Assembly: GCA_002049455.2 (NCBI GenBank)
Contig: KV918963.1
Location: 78,985-142,984 of the forward strand
Length of the DNA stretch: 64,000 nucleotides
From: Porphyra umbilicalis
Lineage: Eukaryota > Rhodophyta > Bangiophyceae > Bangiales > Bangiaceae
Direction of reading: 5' to 3'
In this document: one piece after another, positions 1 through 10,666 of the stretch
How positions within the stretch are numbered: the first letter of the stretch is position 1
How the letters are laid out: each line of letters begins with the position of its first letter
Notes under the pieces: generated by a model
Told to the model about the DNA's origin: nothing
Seen by the model: the letters and a program-made list of their open reading frames with translations, nothing else
The model's database searches: none
Made by a program: the position numbers and the translations under genes

Positions 1-113
1 GGAGCGTTCATGTTGGCCACGGGATGGCCATCAGGTTCGTTTCGCAGGCGGCGGCTGGCCTCGCGCGCCCACCAAGCGCGACCCTCCTCAGTGTTGGCAG
101 CCATAGGCGACGA

Positions 114-1217
114 CTAAAACGCCACAGTGCTGCGATCAGCTTCCGACTGGGCGATGGAGTTAAGAGCCGTCGTGTGCGCGACCGACTCGCGCTGCACTGC
201 CGCCTCGATGCGTGAAAAGGCCTTGGCGGCCTTGGTACCAATAGGCCGCTCTTGAAAGCCACTCTGCCGGCGCTGCTTCCTGGCGAGCTCGTAGGTAGAG
301 CTCGTGGGCACGTTGAACAGGTCCTCCTCCTCATCTTCCTCCTCTGAGGAATCGGGAGCCAAACGACGTGGAGCCCCCAGCGCCTCCATAGTGGCAGCGG
401 CACTAAAGCGGTCCAGCTTCTTCAGCACGTTCCATAGGCGCAGCGGCTGGTCGTCTAGCTTGGAGACAACTTCCGGCTTGAAGCCCTCGTAGGGGCTCAG
501 GCCATGGTACTTGGCCAGGGCGGCATTGAAGACATCTTCCGGCGATGGGTTGCCGGTCAGCTGGTGCCTCAACACCGCCACGTAGCAGTTCTTGAAGCGG
601 TCGACCGTCGGGAAGATGTTGTAGCTGAGCTCCTTGTGGATTTCTGACGTGGAGCGGGAGCGGCGGCGCTCTACCCGCGGCATATCATCTGGCAGCCGCG
701 CGCGGAAGCGGCCGCTGTAGTCCTCCTTGAAGGTGTCGAGTCGCTGGTCAATGCCAACTTCCGCGTTGAGCGTGGCATCCACGTACACGGAGCAGAGGAC
801 CTCGCGCTCGTCACGAGTCCAGGAGACGCCCCGCACGCCACGAGGACTGCCAACAACGGCAGCCAGCACGACATCAGGGCCTTGGGGTGGGGGGCTTGGG
901 CCTTGGGGTGGTGGGCTTCGGCGCACAGGAAGGATCTCATCGTCTGTCTCACGCGCCCCTTCGTGCATGGGAGCGCCAAGAGGGGCAGCGGGGGGGGTTG
1001 CGCTTGTAGTGCCGGCCACGCTCTGGCCGCCGAGATGATGTGCTTGTGCTGCCGCGCTCTGGCCGCCGTGATGTTGTTCAGGGGAAGACGGGTGGGGGCT
1101 GGGGTTGGAGCCGGCCATGTACTGGCCGTCTTGGATGATGTCGGAGCCGGCCATGTTCTGGCCGTCTTGGTCTCGTGCAGTCGATGATGGGGCGGGATCG
1201 ATGTTGGAGCTGGACAT
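114..1217 (-). CDS. PIF/Harbinger ORF1-like protein (SANT/NAM-associated type)
   Basis: A 367-residue protein of the kind that accompanies HARBI1-type transposases and helps them bind DNA and enter the nucleus. The N-terminal ~110 residues are Gln/Gly/Pro-rich with degenerate repeats (GQNMAG, GQYMAG, GGQSVAG). A helical SANT/trihelix-like domain starts at 'SWTRDEREVLCSVYVDATLN' near residue 130. A NAM-associated-type end follows: an acidic patch (SSEEEDEEED), then 'RPIGTKAAKAF', matching the RPxGxKxAK signature of plant PIF ORF1/NAM-associated domains, and a short helical tail. The matching transposase would be expected nearby, but none lies within the first 49 kb, so it may be left of the window. 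The family call rests on motif recognition; the alternative is a domesticated SANT-domain host gene. Confidence 0.6.
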   Translation of the reverse strand: MSSSNIDPAPSSTARDQDGQNMAGSDIIQDGQYMAGSNPSPHPSSPEQHHGGQSAAAQAHHLGGQSVAGTTSATPPAAPLGAPMHEGARETDDEILPVRRSPPPQGPSPPPQGPDVVLAAVVGSPRGVRGVSWTRDEREVLCSVYVDATLNAEVGIDQRLDTFKEDYSGRFRARLPDDMPRVERRRSRSTSEIHKELSYNIFPTVDRFKNCYVAVLRHQLTGNPSPEDVFNAALAKYHGLSPYEGFKPEVVSKLDDQPLRLWNVLKKLDRFSAAATMEALGAPRRLAPDSSEEEDEEEDLFNVPTSSTYELARKQRRQSGFQERPIGTKAAKAFSRIEAAVQRESVAHTTALNSIAQSEADRSTVAF

Positions 1218-1400
1218 GTCTTGGCCGCCGTGGTGGTCAACTTGGACTCAGGGTCGGCCTCGGGCTCCGGTGCGGGTTTGGGATACCGCAGGGCCTTGCA
1301 GGTCAACGGCGGCAAATACACAGAACGTTACCCCCTGTGGCGGCGAGAACGGAGGCTAGAACCGACGGCGTGGGGGCAGTGGGCCCAGTAGCTGCGGCTC

Positions 1401-2156
1401 CTACCACTCGGGCGGCTGTGGCTTGTTCACGTCAATCCACCGCAGTCCGCGCTCGCCGTTCGCGTCGGGCCACGTTTGTATTTGGATCCAGCGAGGTGCG
1501 GTCCGCGCCTTTGCCGCGCCTCGTTCCTCCGAGAGACGCCGCTGCCGCTCCTCCCAGTCGACGGTCACAACGTTGCCGTCTCGGTCCGGGGGAAGGTCAA
1601 CCCGCGGCGTGGACGCCCAGGGGCACGGGCACCACGGGGGACACGTGGGGTGGTGAGGTCCGACGGTGATAGCAAGGCGGCCAACGAAACAAAGCCGGCG
1701 TTGAGCCCGGCGCTCCGCTGTGCGACATAAATAGCTGGGCTGGCTGCCAATCCAGCGCCAGCCCCAGTCCGGATGAGGTGAGGGCCGGCGCGCCCACGGG
1801 CACGGGCACCGGTCCGGGCAGATTGAGACGTTGGATCTCACAGACTGCGCGCTCTTGCACTGGGTGCAGATGCTACGTAGGCCCCGTTGGAGCTGGGCCT
1901 TCGTGATTGCTCGAGCAGGGGGCCCATGTGCCGGGCGAGGGGTGTACGCAGGAGCGGCCTTGTCTGCAGCTGTACTTGCCGCCAGGGGAGCAATGAAGGA
2001 GTCAGCAGGTGCGGACGGCGTGGCCGTGAAGTTGCCGGCCACAAGAGCACTGTAGGAGTCAGCAGGTGCGGACGGCGTGGCCGTGGAGTTGCCGGCCATC
2101 GTGGGCATGGGGGACGAGGGGGCGGGTAATGCGACTGGGGGCGCCGAATCCGCCAT
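1401..2156 (-). CDS. Hypothetical Cys-rich protein with tandem N-terminal repeats
   Basis: A 251-residue ORF, same strand as and 183 bp upstream of the PIF ORF1-like gene. I do not recognise it. Residues ~20-55 hold two near-identical copies of a Thr/Ser/Ala/Pro-rich unit containing 'ATPSAPADS', from a direct DNA repeat near 1990-2080. The middle has two copies of a CPxxCPCPWA motif ('CPDRCPCPWA', 'CPPWCPCPWA') and further cysteines (ICTQC), which could bind metal. The C-terminus is charged and Trp-rich ('WIQIQTWPDANGERG') and does not look like low-complexity GC translation. It could be an accessory ORF of the adjacent element or an independent gene; introns were not resolved. Confidence 0.4.
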   Translation of the reverse strand: MADSAPPVALPAPSSPMPTMAGNSTATPSAPADSYSALVAGNFTATPSAPADSFIAPLAASTAADKAAPAYTPRPAHGPPARAITKAQLQRGLRSICTQCKSAQSVRSNVSICPDRCPCPWARRPSPHPDWGWRWIGSQPSYLCRTAERRAQRRLCFVGRLAITVGPHHPTCPPWCPCPWASTPRVDLPPDRDGNVVTVDWEERQRRLSEERGAAKARTAPRWIQIQTWPDANGERGLRWIDVNKPQPPEW

Positions 2157-2825
2157 GGCAGGACGCCGTAGCGTCAGTAGCTACGTGCCGAGCTTCGTCC
2201 GCAGTACCAGACGTTTCCAGGTCGTCAAACGAGTCACCGCTATAGCGCCTGCAGCAGTGCACTCCACAAAACCGGTCCCAACAGTGCGCTCCACGGAACT
2301 GGCCCCCTCAAGAGGTGCCTGCGCCCGTACAACGCTCGTGGTGCGTCGGGAGCGCAAAGGCGACCGCGGCACCGCGGCCACAGGAACGAGTGACGCTGCG
2401 CCGTGCCCTCCGTGCACCGAAACCCTGCCCCGCGCATATCAGTTGATGGCCGTCAAACCGCCGTTCGTGCGGAGACCTGCCGCTAGCGTGCGGAGGCATG
2501 CTGTTAGTGGTGCGTGGCTTGCGGCCATTGGGCGATGCGAAGCCGTGGCCAAAAAGGCTCGCCGCGGGCCCCACGCGCGGGGACCAGAGAACCGGCCAAA
2601 CGACCTGCCTTCTACAGCACGGTTTGTGCGGATGGGGGCCGGCTTGCTGCCCCTGTCGCGCTCGTCTCCTGGGACTTTTCTGTCGCGCTGGAGGCCCGGC
2701 GCTGTCACACGGTCCTAAAAGGGCTGACCTGCTGCGGCCCGGGCGCCCATCTGAATTAATCAGGGAGAAACAGGCTGGTTTGGGTAGTCAGCCGTGCGAC
2801 GTTAGGGCTCAACAAAGCGCGCAAA
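2157..2825. other. Intergenic, no gene supported
   Basis: Several overlapping ORFs of 60-210 codons exist in different frames, but none shows a recognisable motif. I see only mixed GC-rich sequence. Confidence 0.4.
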
Positions 2826-3905
2826 CGTGATTCATGGCCCTTGCTACACTTGGTGCAGGTGAGACACGACACAGGGACGGCTGCACACGTATCCCGACCT
2901 GACAACCTCGCCGAGCGGACACACCAGGAATGTAAACATCCTTGCACGTGCACATCCCTGAGTGGAGCTCCGAGCATCTTTGCCTATTTCTTGATGGTCC
3001 CTCCCTCTCACGCTGGGGGACCGTTCGCCTGACACTGGGTGCCCTGCGTCAGGAACGGCTCAACGCCGCTGTCCCGCCCCCAACGTACTTGGTGCCAGTG
3101 GGTCTCAGATCGAGTCGGTCCACCAAAACCTGGATTCGGGCACCGCCTATGGTCCGGTCGTGGAGGCACACCACCCCACTTGATCCGACTGTTTTTCTTT
3201 TGCGACGCGTGTCGGAACCACATCACACGCCAGCACGCCAGCCGAGATTTGTGATATTCTATTTGATCTTCTGCTGACCTCCAGAAAATGGCGGTTGCGG
3301 AGTGGTTGCAGTCATTCGACAGCGTACGTGGACCAATAAAAGGGATAGAAACCATCTGAGTTCCTTACAAAGTCTCCTAATGCAGCTCTGCGCATTGGAA
3401 ACGCACATCCGGATCTCAAGAAATCTGAAGAAGTTTGTTGATCTCATGGGAAATCATGGGTCTGGCCCAGAACCCTCTCCATCCGCTCTTCAGGCCCAAG
3501 CAAGCGGCCCAAGAATCTCAGGAATTCTTAATGTGGGTTGCAATGACTCTGCGTGACTGGAAACGCACATCTGGACCTCAAGAATTCTGAAGAAGTTTGT
3601 TGATCTCATGAAAACTCACAGGTCTGGCCCAGAACCCTCTTCATCCCCTCTTCAGGCTTAAGCAAGCTCAGTCATTGGCTTGCAAGAATACTGGCGGCAA
3701 ATATCAGGCAAGAGTTTGATAACTGTCAGCCAGCAGGTTGATCTTCGGTTGTCGAACAGCCAATCCGACTTCATTTCTACGCTCTGTCGTCGGCTCTGCC
3801 TCCTTTCTCTCTGCAACTGCCATTTTTTCGGCGGTTAGCAGAACCGAAATTGTATCTCATCACTTCATTCGTTGATTGCTTGCAAACCGTGGAAAAGACG
3901 GAAGC
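2826..3905 (+). repeat. Dispersed repeat L, copy 1
   Basis: The left half (2826-3268) matches 6628-7075 in the same orientation with few differences, from 'GTGATTCATGGCCC' to the run ending near 'GAGATTTGTGAT'. Similarity resumes right of the MITE at about 3844-3905 against 7538-7600 ('CATCACTTCATTC' versus 'CATCACCTCATTC'). It shows no coding capacity. Each L copy carries a MITE-A, but the two insertion points are about a dozen bases apart and the MITEs point in opposite directions. Confidence 0.8.
3269..3843 (+). mobile_element. MITE-A copy 1 (Tc1/mariner-like non-autonomous element)
   Basis: The terminal inverted repeats are TTCTGCTGACCTCC on the left and GGCGGTTAGCAGAA on the right, enclosing an internal AAATGGCGGTTGC / GCAACTGCCATTT pair. 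The interior matches MITE-A copies at 7076-7537 (inverted) and 22499-23348. This copy is about 110 bp longer because a ~160-bp internal block beginning 'GGAAACGCACATC' (near 3399 and 3560) is duplicated. There is no ORF for a transposase. Confidence 0.8.
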
Positions 3906-5088
3906 GCGGCAGCGCGTTGGCTGCCTTCTGCTGATTCGCTCCTGCTGACGCGGCCGCGTCTCAATTTCCACAGCATCGCCCCGTCGGCGTCGCGGCCGAA
4001 GAAGCGCAGCTTCCGCTCTCTGTAGCGCGCGCTGCCGCCGCCCGTATGGCGGGGCGGCAGCACCCCAGCGGGAGGCGGCGCTTTACTCTCGCTCGCGCTG
4101 CCGCCGCCCGTATCACAGGGCGGCAGCCCCCCCGCGGGTGGCGGCGCATTACTCTCGCTAGCGCTGCCGTCGCCCGTATCGCGGGTCGGCAGCCCCCCCG
4201 CGGATGGCGGCGCTTGACCCCCTTCCCCGTCGCCCGTCGAACCACGCACGCAATTCCGCATTCCGCTGGCGTCAGCACCACGCCGAGCCAACAGCGTGTG
4301 CGGCAAGCGGCAGTGACCGCGTGCGGCGCGGCTTGCAGCCGCTGCCGCCGAGCGCGTCGCACGCTGCCACCGCAACGGATGAGAAATCTTGCGGCCAGTC
4401 GGCCACCTACGCACGGGAAGGGCACTCAGGCGGCCGCCACGTCTACATGGCGGCCACAAAACCGCATGAACGAACACAAAAGAGAACACCAGAATGATTT
4501 ACGCGCCGTACGCCACCCTGTTCCTTCTCAATGCCCACTTAACACCAATGCAATGAAAAAATGGTCGCGTACAAGACGGTTGCACCTAAGCCTCCGAACG
4601 AGGCCCGCAAAGGGCGGTCCCGTTCCCCCCACCACCCTACAAGACAAAACGAACACAATACGCGCCCACGCAAGCGGGTGCCGGCCCTCCACCGCGACAA
4701 AAACAAACAACATGCAACTAGTAAAAGGGAGGCCAACCGCGAGCCTCGGTACGAGACCTGCCGACCCTCCACCCCCGCTGTCCCCATCTCACCTTACACA
4801 CCAGGGCGATGCACACGTACCATGGATCACACGTCGATCGGCCACGCGCTGGCCGCCACAGCCGGCCCGGCAAGGGCCCTGGTTGTCGCCCTGGTACTAG
4901 TCACCAAGTTGGCTTGCGTACTGCTGCCCGCGGTCACGCGCGTTCTCGGCCGTGCTCGTGGCCGTGCCAACCTTCAGCTTGTCCCGTACAAGTGAGACGC
5001 CAACGAGAATGACGTCACTCTCGACACTGCCGCTCGCCACCGCCGCCCTCGGGGCTGGAAGACCGGCTGCAGAGGCCGCCCCATCACG
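3906..5088. other. Intergenic with a short tandem repeat
   Basis: Apart from the 64-bp tandem repeat at 4025-4215, I see no supported gene. Overlapping ORFs in both strands are Arg/Pro-rich and look like translations of GC-rich DNA. Confidence 0.4.
4025..4215. repeat. Tandem repeat, about 64 bp x 3
   Basis: Three units each carry GCTGCCGCCGCCCGTAT or a close variant, then GGGCGGCAGC, then a GCGGCGCTTTACTCTCGCT-type segment. Spacing is about 63-64 bp, with drift between units. Confidence 0.75.
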
Positions 5089-6084
5089 TCATGCGACGTC
5101 GTTGGCGGCCGTGTCGGCCTTGGAAGGCAACATGGCCGTCGCGGCGCGGTCAAGGGTGCCTTGGTACTCCTTGTGAAGCGTGGACATCGCCTTGTAGCAC
5201 GCGGCGGCCCAGCGAACAGCCGTGCGGTACGTCTTACCCGCAGAAGCGAGGTGCTTGTCTACAGCGGCAGTCTTGTTGGCGAGCAGGCGCATGATGGTGT
5301 AGTCCGGCGCCGACAGGGCGCGGGGGATGTTCATCTGCGCCTCGAATGCCGCCGCGCTCGTGCCAATGTCCTCAACGGCCATCGCGGCCGCCTCGAGCTC
5401 GTCGGGCCTCGCTGGCTGATGCTCGGCCATGCTGCCCTGCGTTACGCACGTGCCGGTGTCTTTGCTGGCCTCGTTCCAGGCCGCGTCATCCGCCACCTGA
5501 ACCTTCTTACCACCGACTTTCTCGCATGCCAGCGGGCCGTCGACTGCCTTGCGCTTGCCACCGTGGTCGGCCATGTTCAAGGCCGCTTCAACAGGCACGT
5601 CCGGAATAGAAAATGCCGGACCCTCAAAATCGGACAGCGTGTTGGCCGCCACGCAGGCAGGACCCCGAGAAACGCACAGGCCGGCGTCGGCCTTGCTCAT
5701 TCCTTTGCCCTTGTCGTCACCGCCAACGCGTCCCGCCGACAAACCGACGGCAGACGCGTCCCCAGCACCGTCAGCGGCCGCGTGCACGGCCGCTTCACCG
5801 CAAACGTTGGCCACCTCTTGCGCGTCCCTTGCCGCTCCATTGCGTCCAACATGATCGGCGGCGGCCACAGCCGCCGCCGCAATAACCGCGTCGCCATCGG
5901 CAGCGGCGTCTCGGCGGCCGGCCGCATCGTGGCCGGCGCCGGTGGGCGCCGCAGACATCGGGCCCACAGTGGAGGCCCAGTCGCCCAGCTCACGAAAAAC
6001 GCGCTCAAATTTGGCCACGTGCGTGGCCACAAAGGGTGTGTGCGTCGGGCTGGCTTCAGCACTATCGCCCACGGGCGACGACAT
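5089..6084 (-). CDS. Hypothetical Ala-rich protein
   Basis: A 331-residue ORF from an ATG at 6084, of unknown family. The N-terminal third is Ala/Asp-rich, with a structured-looking segment 'FERVFRELGDWASTVG'. A basic patch (KGKGMSK, GGKRKAVDG) could be a nuclear signal. The C-terminal ~90 residues ('DYTIMRLLANKTAAVDKHL' onward to 'STLHKEYQGTLDRA') look like amphipathic helices. Its balanced composition makes it more credible than neighbouring GC-driven ORFs. It lies alone between the two L repeats. It could be a gag-like fragment of an unrecognised element, but no zinc knuckle is visible. Confidence 0.45.
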   Translation of the reverse strand: MSSPVGDSAEASPTHTPFVATHVAKFERVFRELGDWASTVGPMSAAPTGAGHDAAGRRDAAADGDAVIAAAAVAAADHVGRNGAARDAQEVANVCGEAAVHAAADGAGDASAVGLSAGRVGGDDKGKGMSKADAGLCVSRGPACVAANTLSDFEGPAFSIPDVPVEAALNMADHGGKRKAVDGPLACEKVGGKKVQVADDAAWNEASKDTGTCVTQGSMAEHQPARPDELEAAAMAVEDIGTSAAAFEAQMNIPRALSAPDYTIMRLLANKTAAVDKHLASAGKTYRTAVRWAAACYKAMSTLHKEYQGTLDRAATAMLPSKADTAANDVA

Positions 6085-6627
6085 GGCAATGGCGATGGGC
6101 GATGAGGTGGGGTAGGGAGGATTTTGGCAGCAGGCTCAGCGTGGGAGTGGGGTCCGGCGAGTCGGGGGCAACGGCGGGTGGCGTGCGTTCAGGTCCTCGT
6201 TGGCGCCCGGCGGGGTGCTGAAAAGCCGTCGGATCACGCAGCCATGCCCCTCTCGCATCGCGCACCCCCCCCCCGCTGTGCCCGTCTGGCTACTCCTCTC
6301 GACTTCTGTGGCCTCACGTCGCGTGTCCGTTCCACGTCGGCTCACGCAGCGCAGCATGAAAACAAGCCTATGGCCCGCCAATGGAACCTTCTCTGCGGCC
6401 ATTCATCTCCAGCCATAAACAATCTGGCCGCGCGGCCGCCCGCGTCAGCCTAACAAAAAGAGGGGGCTTTGTATGGTCAGCTGTCTGGCCCTACTCTGCT
6501 TACTCTGCTTCCATTCTTTTCCAGACGATACGCAACCTGGCTGCGCGGCCGCCCGCGTCGGAAGGCAAACGAAGGGGGGTCTGTGTGGTCAGCTGTCTGG
6601 TATTGAGCCCTCTAGAACGAGCACATG
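6085..6627. other. Intergenic, no gene supported
   Basis: Contains a duplicated short segment near 6420-6580 (CTGGCCGCGCGGCCGCCCGCG and CTGGCTGCGCGGCCGCCCGCG style). No coding or RNA feature is recognised. Confidence 0.4.
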
Positions 6628-7600
6628 CGTGATTCATGGCCCTTGCTACACTAGGTGCAGGTGGGACACGATGTAGGGGCGGCTACACACGTATCCCGAC
6701 CCGAGAACCTCGCCGAGCGGACACACCAGGAATGTAAACATCCTTGCACGTGCACAGCCCTGAGAGGAGCTCCGAGCATCTTTGCCTATTTCTTGATGGT
6801 CCCTCCCTCTCACGCTGGGGGACCGTTCGCCTGACACCGGGTGCCCTGCGTCAGAAAGAGCTCAACGCCGATGTCCCGCCCCCAACGTACTTGGTGCCAG
6901 TGGGTCTCAGATCGAGTCGGTCCACCAAAACCTGGATTCGGGCACCGCCTGTGGTCCGGTCGTGGGGGCACACCACCCCACTTGATCCGACTGTTTTTCT
7001 TTTGCGACGCGTGTCGCAACCGCATCACACGCCAGCCGAGATTTGTGATGTTCTATCTGATTTACCGAACTTGTATTGCTTACCTCCAAAAAATGGCGGT
7101 TGTGGAGAGAACGGAGACAGACGCGACGACGCAGCATAGAAATGAAGTCGGATTGGCTGTTCGACGAGCCACTATCGTACTAATGGCTGAGAGTTGCCGC
7201 CAGTAATCTTGCAAGCCAATCAACGTGTCTTGTTGGAGTCACGCAGAGCCATTGCAACCAACAACGAGATTTTCCGATATTTCTGGGCCGCTTGCTTGGG
7301 CCGCTTGCTTGGGCCTGGAGAGGGCATGGAGAGGGTTCTGGGCCAGACCTGTGATTTCTCATGAGATCAATAAATTTCTTCAGATTTCTTGAGATCCTGA
7401 TGTGCGTTTCCAGTTCGCAGAACTGCATGAGGAGACCTTGTAAGGAACTCACATGGTTCCTTGCCTTTCCATTGATCCACGTACGCTGTTGAATGATTGC
7501 AACAACTCCACAACCGCCATTTTTCGGAGGTCAGCAATATCCCATCACCTCATTCATTGATTGCAAATCGCGGCAAGAACGACAGCGCGGCAATGCTTTC
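6628..7600 (+). repeat. Dispersed repeat L, copy 2
   Basis: Direct repeat of 2826-3905. The left half spans 6628-7075 and the right flank runs from 7538 to about 7600, interrupted by MITE-A copy 2. Here the flank keeps 'TTTACCGAACTTGTA' to the left of the MITE, whereas in copy 1 the equivalent ACCGAAATTGTA is on the right. The two MITEs therefore inserted at different points. Confidence 0.8.
7076..7537 (-). mobile_element. MITE-A copy 2, TA target duplication
   Basis: A 462-bp element with termini TTGCTTACCTCC and GGAGGTCAGCAA, flanked by TA on both sides (7074-7075 and 7538-7539). The interior is the reverse complement of copy 1, for example the GTACGCTGTTGAATGATTGC block near 7480. It is non-coding. 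TA duplication and short TIRs place it with Tc1/mariner-type elements. Confidence 0.85.
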
Positions 7601-8639
7601 GTGGCCTTCGATTCGGCCGAGTCGCGCTTGCGAGAACGTCTCCTCTCCCCGCAACGAAAAAGCCGCCCCCGTGATGGGGTTTTGTGGTCTCGGCCGCGTG
7701 AAGGTCTGCGCAGCGTCCCCCCCCCCCCACCCAACGGCGAGGCTGCCGTCGATACGAGGACTGGTCACTGGGAGACTGCGGCGCACCCATCAGGGGATCT
7801 TCTGACGTTATAACAGCCGCGCCGGCCACCGCCCCCCGCCCATGGTGGACCGCAACGCCCCGCAGACCTGTATTCCAAGGGACAGAAACGGGCATCCTGG
7901 ACTAGTCGCCGTCAACTGCGGTCCACGTGCCCTGCCCTCAGTGGATGTTCGAGTGAAGTTCTCTTGCTCGTCCATCTAGACACGGCTGGCCCCACAACGT
8001 AGGTGTCGCGGTCGCCTTCGGAAACGAGTCGACCCGAAGGAAACGGAAATCTGATCAGGTGACGGCGCTTTAAGCACTCTGAGGCACGTGGTGACCTGAA
8101 ACGTGTCTGTCTCATGACGGATGATCGCCAATGATCGCCGATGATCGCCGGAACGACTGCATATTCAGGCTAGAATGGACATGTAAACCTGTTCCGTGTC
8201 ATCCAGTTAAGGACGATCGAAGGACGATCGGCCGCTCAAATGACGTCGACTGACGGGGGATCACGCAGCGCCCCTCTCACGGTGATGCGAGATGTCTGGT
8301 TGCGTGAGTTCGGAAGGTCGCAACCACCAACGTCGCCTTTGCATTCCGCAAACTGATTCATACAGTAGCCCCCGTTTTCTACCAAGTACATCACGTCGCC
8401 CACAACCTTTGTGAAACCCTTTCGTAAAGAGCTCGCCAGCCAATCACTGGCGTACACGGCGACATACGTGGCGCTCTTAATTTATGTGGAACTGGCTCGA
8501 TGCGGACGTTGTTGGAAGTGCTCTAAGGTTCGTATCGGTTCCGGCTGGCGGACGACGAGAAGAAAATTCCTCGGGCGCAGGTTGCTATATATTTCGGTTG
8601 CGGCCGGTTCTGGCCTACTGACTGGTCCGCACCAGAGTG
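7601..8639. other. Intergenic, small direct repeats only
   Basis: Three tandem copies of ATGATCGCC(G/A) lie at 8121-8150, and paired GGACGATCG motifs at 8211-8230. Short ORFs near 8236-8457 have no recognisable domain. Confidence 0.4.
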
Positions 8640-10010
8640 CCGATGGGTTTCCGCCGCCGCAGGCGGTAGTGCCCGCGCGCCGCCCCCGCGCAGGTGAGTC
8701 GACGCGCCGCGCCCGTCGCCGCCGCCACTGGCGGCGGCTGCCGACGCTGTCCCGCCCACCCGCGAAGCGTCGTCGGCCCTCTCCGTCCCCGCCTCCGACG
8801 CCGGCAGCGGCAGGCCCTGCGGCGGCAGCGGCGGCGGCCGCGGCGGCAGTGGCGGCGGCGGCGGCGGCGGGGGCAGTGGCGGCGGCGGCGACGGCGGCGG
8901 CGCCACGGGCAGCTGCCCCGCAACGGCGGGCGGCCGCCACGGGCGGCCGGCGGCGGCAGCGGCGGCGGCGGCGGCGGCGGGTGCGGCGGGGCCGGGTGCG
9001 GCGGCCGCCCGCGGCGGACCGGCGGTCACGGCCGCCGCCGCCGCCCCCCCCGCCCACCGGCGGTAAGGCGGCGGCGACGCCTCGGCGGCGGCGCCCGCCG
9101 CGACGGGCGGCGGCAGGCGCGACGGGGGCGGGGCCTCCATCGAGCGACCGCCGGCGGCGGGGGGGAAGGAGGGGGGGAGGGGGGAGGGGGGACCGCGGCG
9201 GGCGCCACGCGTGCGGCCGCGTCGGCGGGCGGCCGCATGGGGGGCGCGCACGGGCGCACCCGCGGGCGACGCGAAGGTGGGGGGGAGGGGGGGGGGGTAG
9301 CGACGGGCGTGCGCCGCCGGCGGCGCCGCCGCAGCCGCGGTCCGCCGCGGCGCGGCTGGCGGGCCCGCGCGGTCGGCCGCGGACCGGGCGGGCGGCCCGC
9401 GGGCGGGGGGGCGACGCGTCTCAGGCGAAAAAAAAAAAGAAAGCGGGCGGGGCGGCGGCGGCGGCCAAAGGCGGCGACGAGCCGTGCGGCGTGAACGGCG
9501 CGGGGCAGCCAAAAGTGGTGGGGACGGCCACGGCGTGGCCGGGGGCGGGGCGCCCGCGTTGCACGTTGGCGGCGCCACGCACGCGGGCGGCGGCGGCGCA
9601 CAGGTGCGCAGCGGGGCAGGGGCGACGTGGGCGGCGGGGGGGGCGGGGCGGGGGGCGGGGGGACCGCCCCGCGTGGGATCGAGCCACACCTCACACCAGC
9701 GCGGCCGGCCGGCCGCGCGCGCGCGGCAGCGACGGCGGCGGCGGCTGCTGCGGCGGCGACGGTGGTGGTGGTGGTGGGGGGAAAGGTGGTGGTGATGGTG
9801 GTGATGGTCATGGTGGTGGCGTTGACGGTGGCGGTGACGGTGGCGGTGACGGTGGCGGTGATGGCGGCCGAGCCGTGGGCCGTGGAGGGGAGACGCGCCG
9901 TGGCGGGCGGCCGCCGCCGCCGTTGCCGTTGCCGTTGGCGTCGGGCGCAGCACCCGGCGATGGCGCGCGGAGCGGTGGGCGGCGCGGCTGCGCCGCGCGC
10001 TGACGCGCAG
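8640..10010. repeat. GC trinucleotide-rich low-complexity block
   Basis: Dense GCC/GGC runs and poly-G tracts (for example 9165-9195 and 9275-9298) leave several frames open on both strands for up to 530 codons, encoding only Arg/Ala/Gly/Pro. At 9760-9870 it becomes a GGTGGTGATGG-type run and then a 12-bp repeat, GGTGGCGGTGAC x 3. I do not call a gene. Confidence 0.7.
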
Positions 10011-10110
10011 CGGCGCGGTTTGGACTGTGGAGGGCGGCGGTTTCGGGTCCGCGGCTCACAGACCAGCAGCGGTTGCACGCGCTGTCCAGGAGTAAGTAGA
10101 CACTCACGTA

Positions 10111-10551
10111 TTGCTGATCCCACAATTCTGTCCTCATCGACCAGGAACGGTTCCCTGCGGTACGGTTCTTGTGGAACTGGCCATCTATTGGTTAAACGCA
10201 GCCGTAAACAGCTGCTCAGCACGAATCTGAGACGTCCTATTGGCTCTCCAACCGCCACCTCCGTGCAGAACCGAGATCCTTCTTTTTCTTTAGATTTTCT
10301 TCTGATCCCTTCCGTGTCAAGGGAGCAACCGGCCCGCAATCGTTAGGATATCGAGATTTTCTGGAAGATACGCACAAAAGTGCAGAAAAACGAAGGCGTC
10401 GATTGTGCGATTGGGGGCCGTACGGACACATTCTGTAAAGATCGGGCCGGACATGCACTGCTGTCGGACTGCTCGACCAATGAGAGATCTGCATTCATTG
10501 CCGTTCCACTACCGTTCCGAGGCGATGAGGACAGAATTGGGGGATCAGCAA
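10111..10551 (+). mobile_element. MITE-B copy 1, TA target duplication
   Basis: A 441-bp non-coding element with termini TTGCTGATCCCACAATTCTG and the inverted CAGAATTGGGGGATCAGCAA, flanked by TA at 10109-10110 and 10552-10553. It shares termini and an internal CTATTGGT segment with the nested element at 22629-23027. Confidence 0.85.
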
Positions 10552-10666
10552 TATATGTCTGGGGACAAGAAATCGCCGTCAGCTTGGCTGAGAAGGCGAT
10601 TATCGGTCATGGCATGGAGACACTTTTCGTCGGACACATCATATGACACATTCCCACGCGCACGGG

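Noticed and set aside
8411-10003. 530-codon plus-strand ORF and similarly long minus-strand ORFs
   Set aside because: GCC/GGC-rich DNA is open in several frames on both strands; products are Arg/Ala/Gly/Pro low complexity with no motif.
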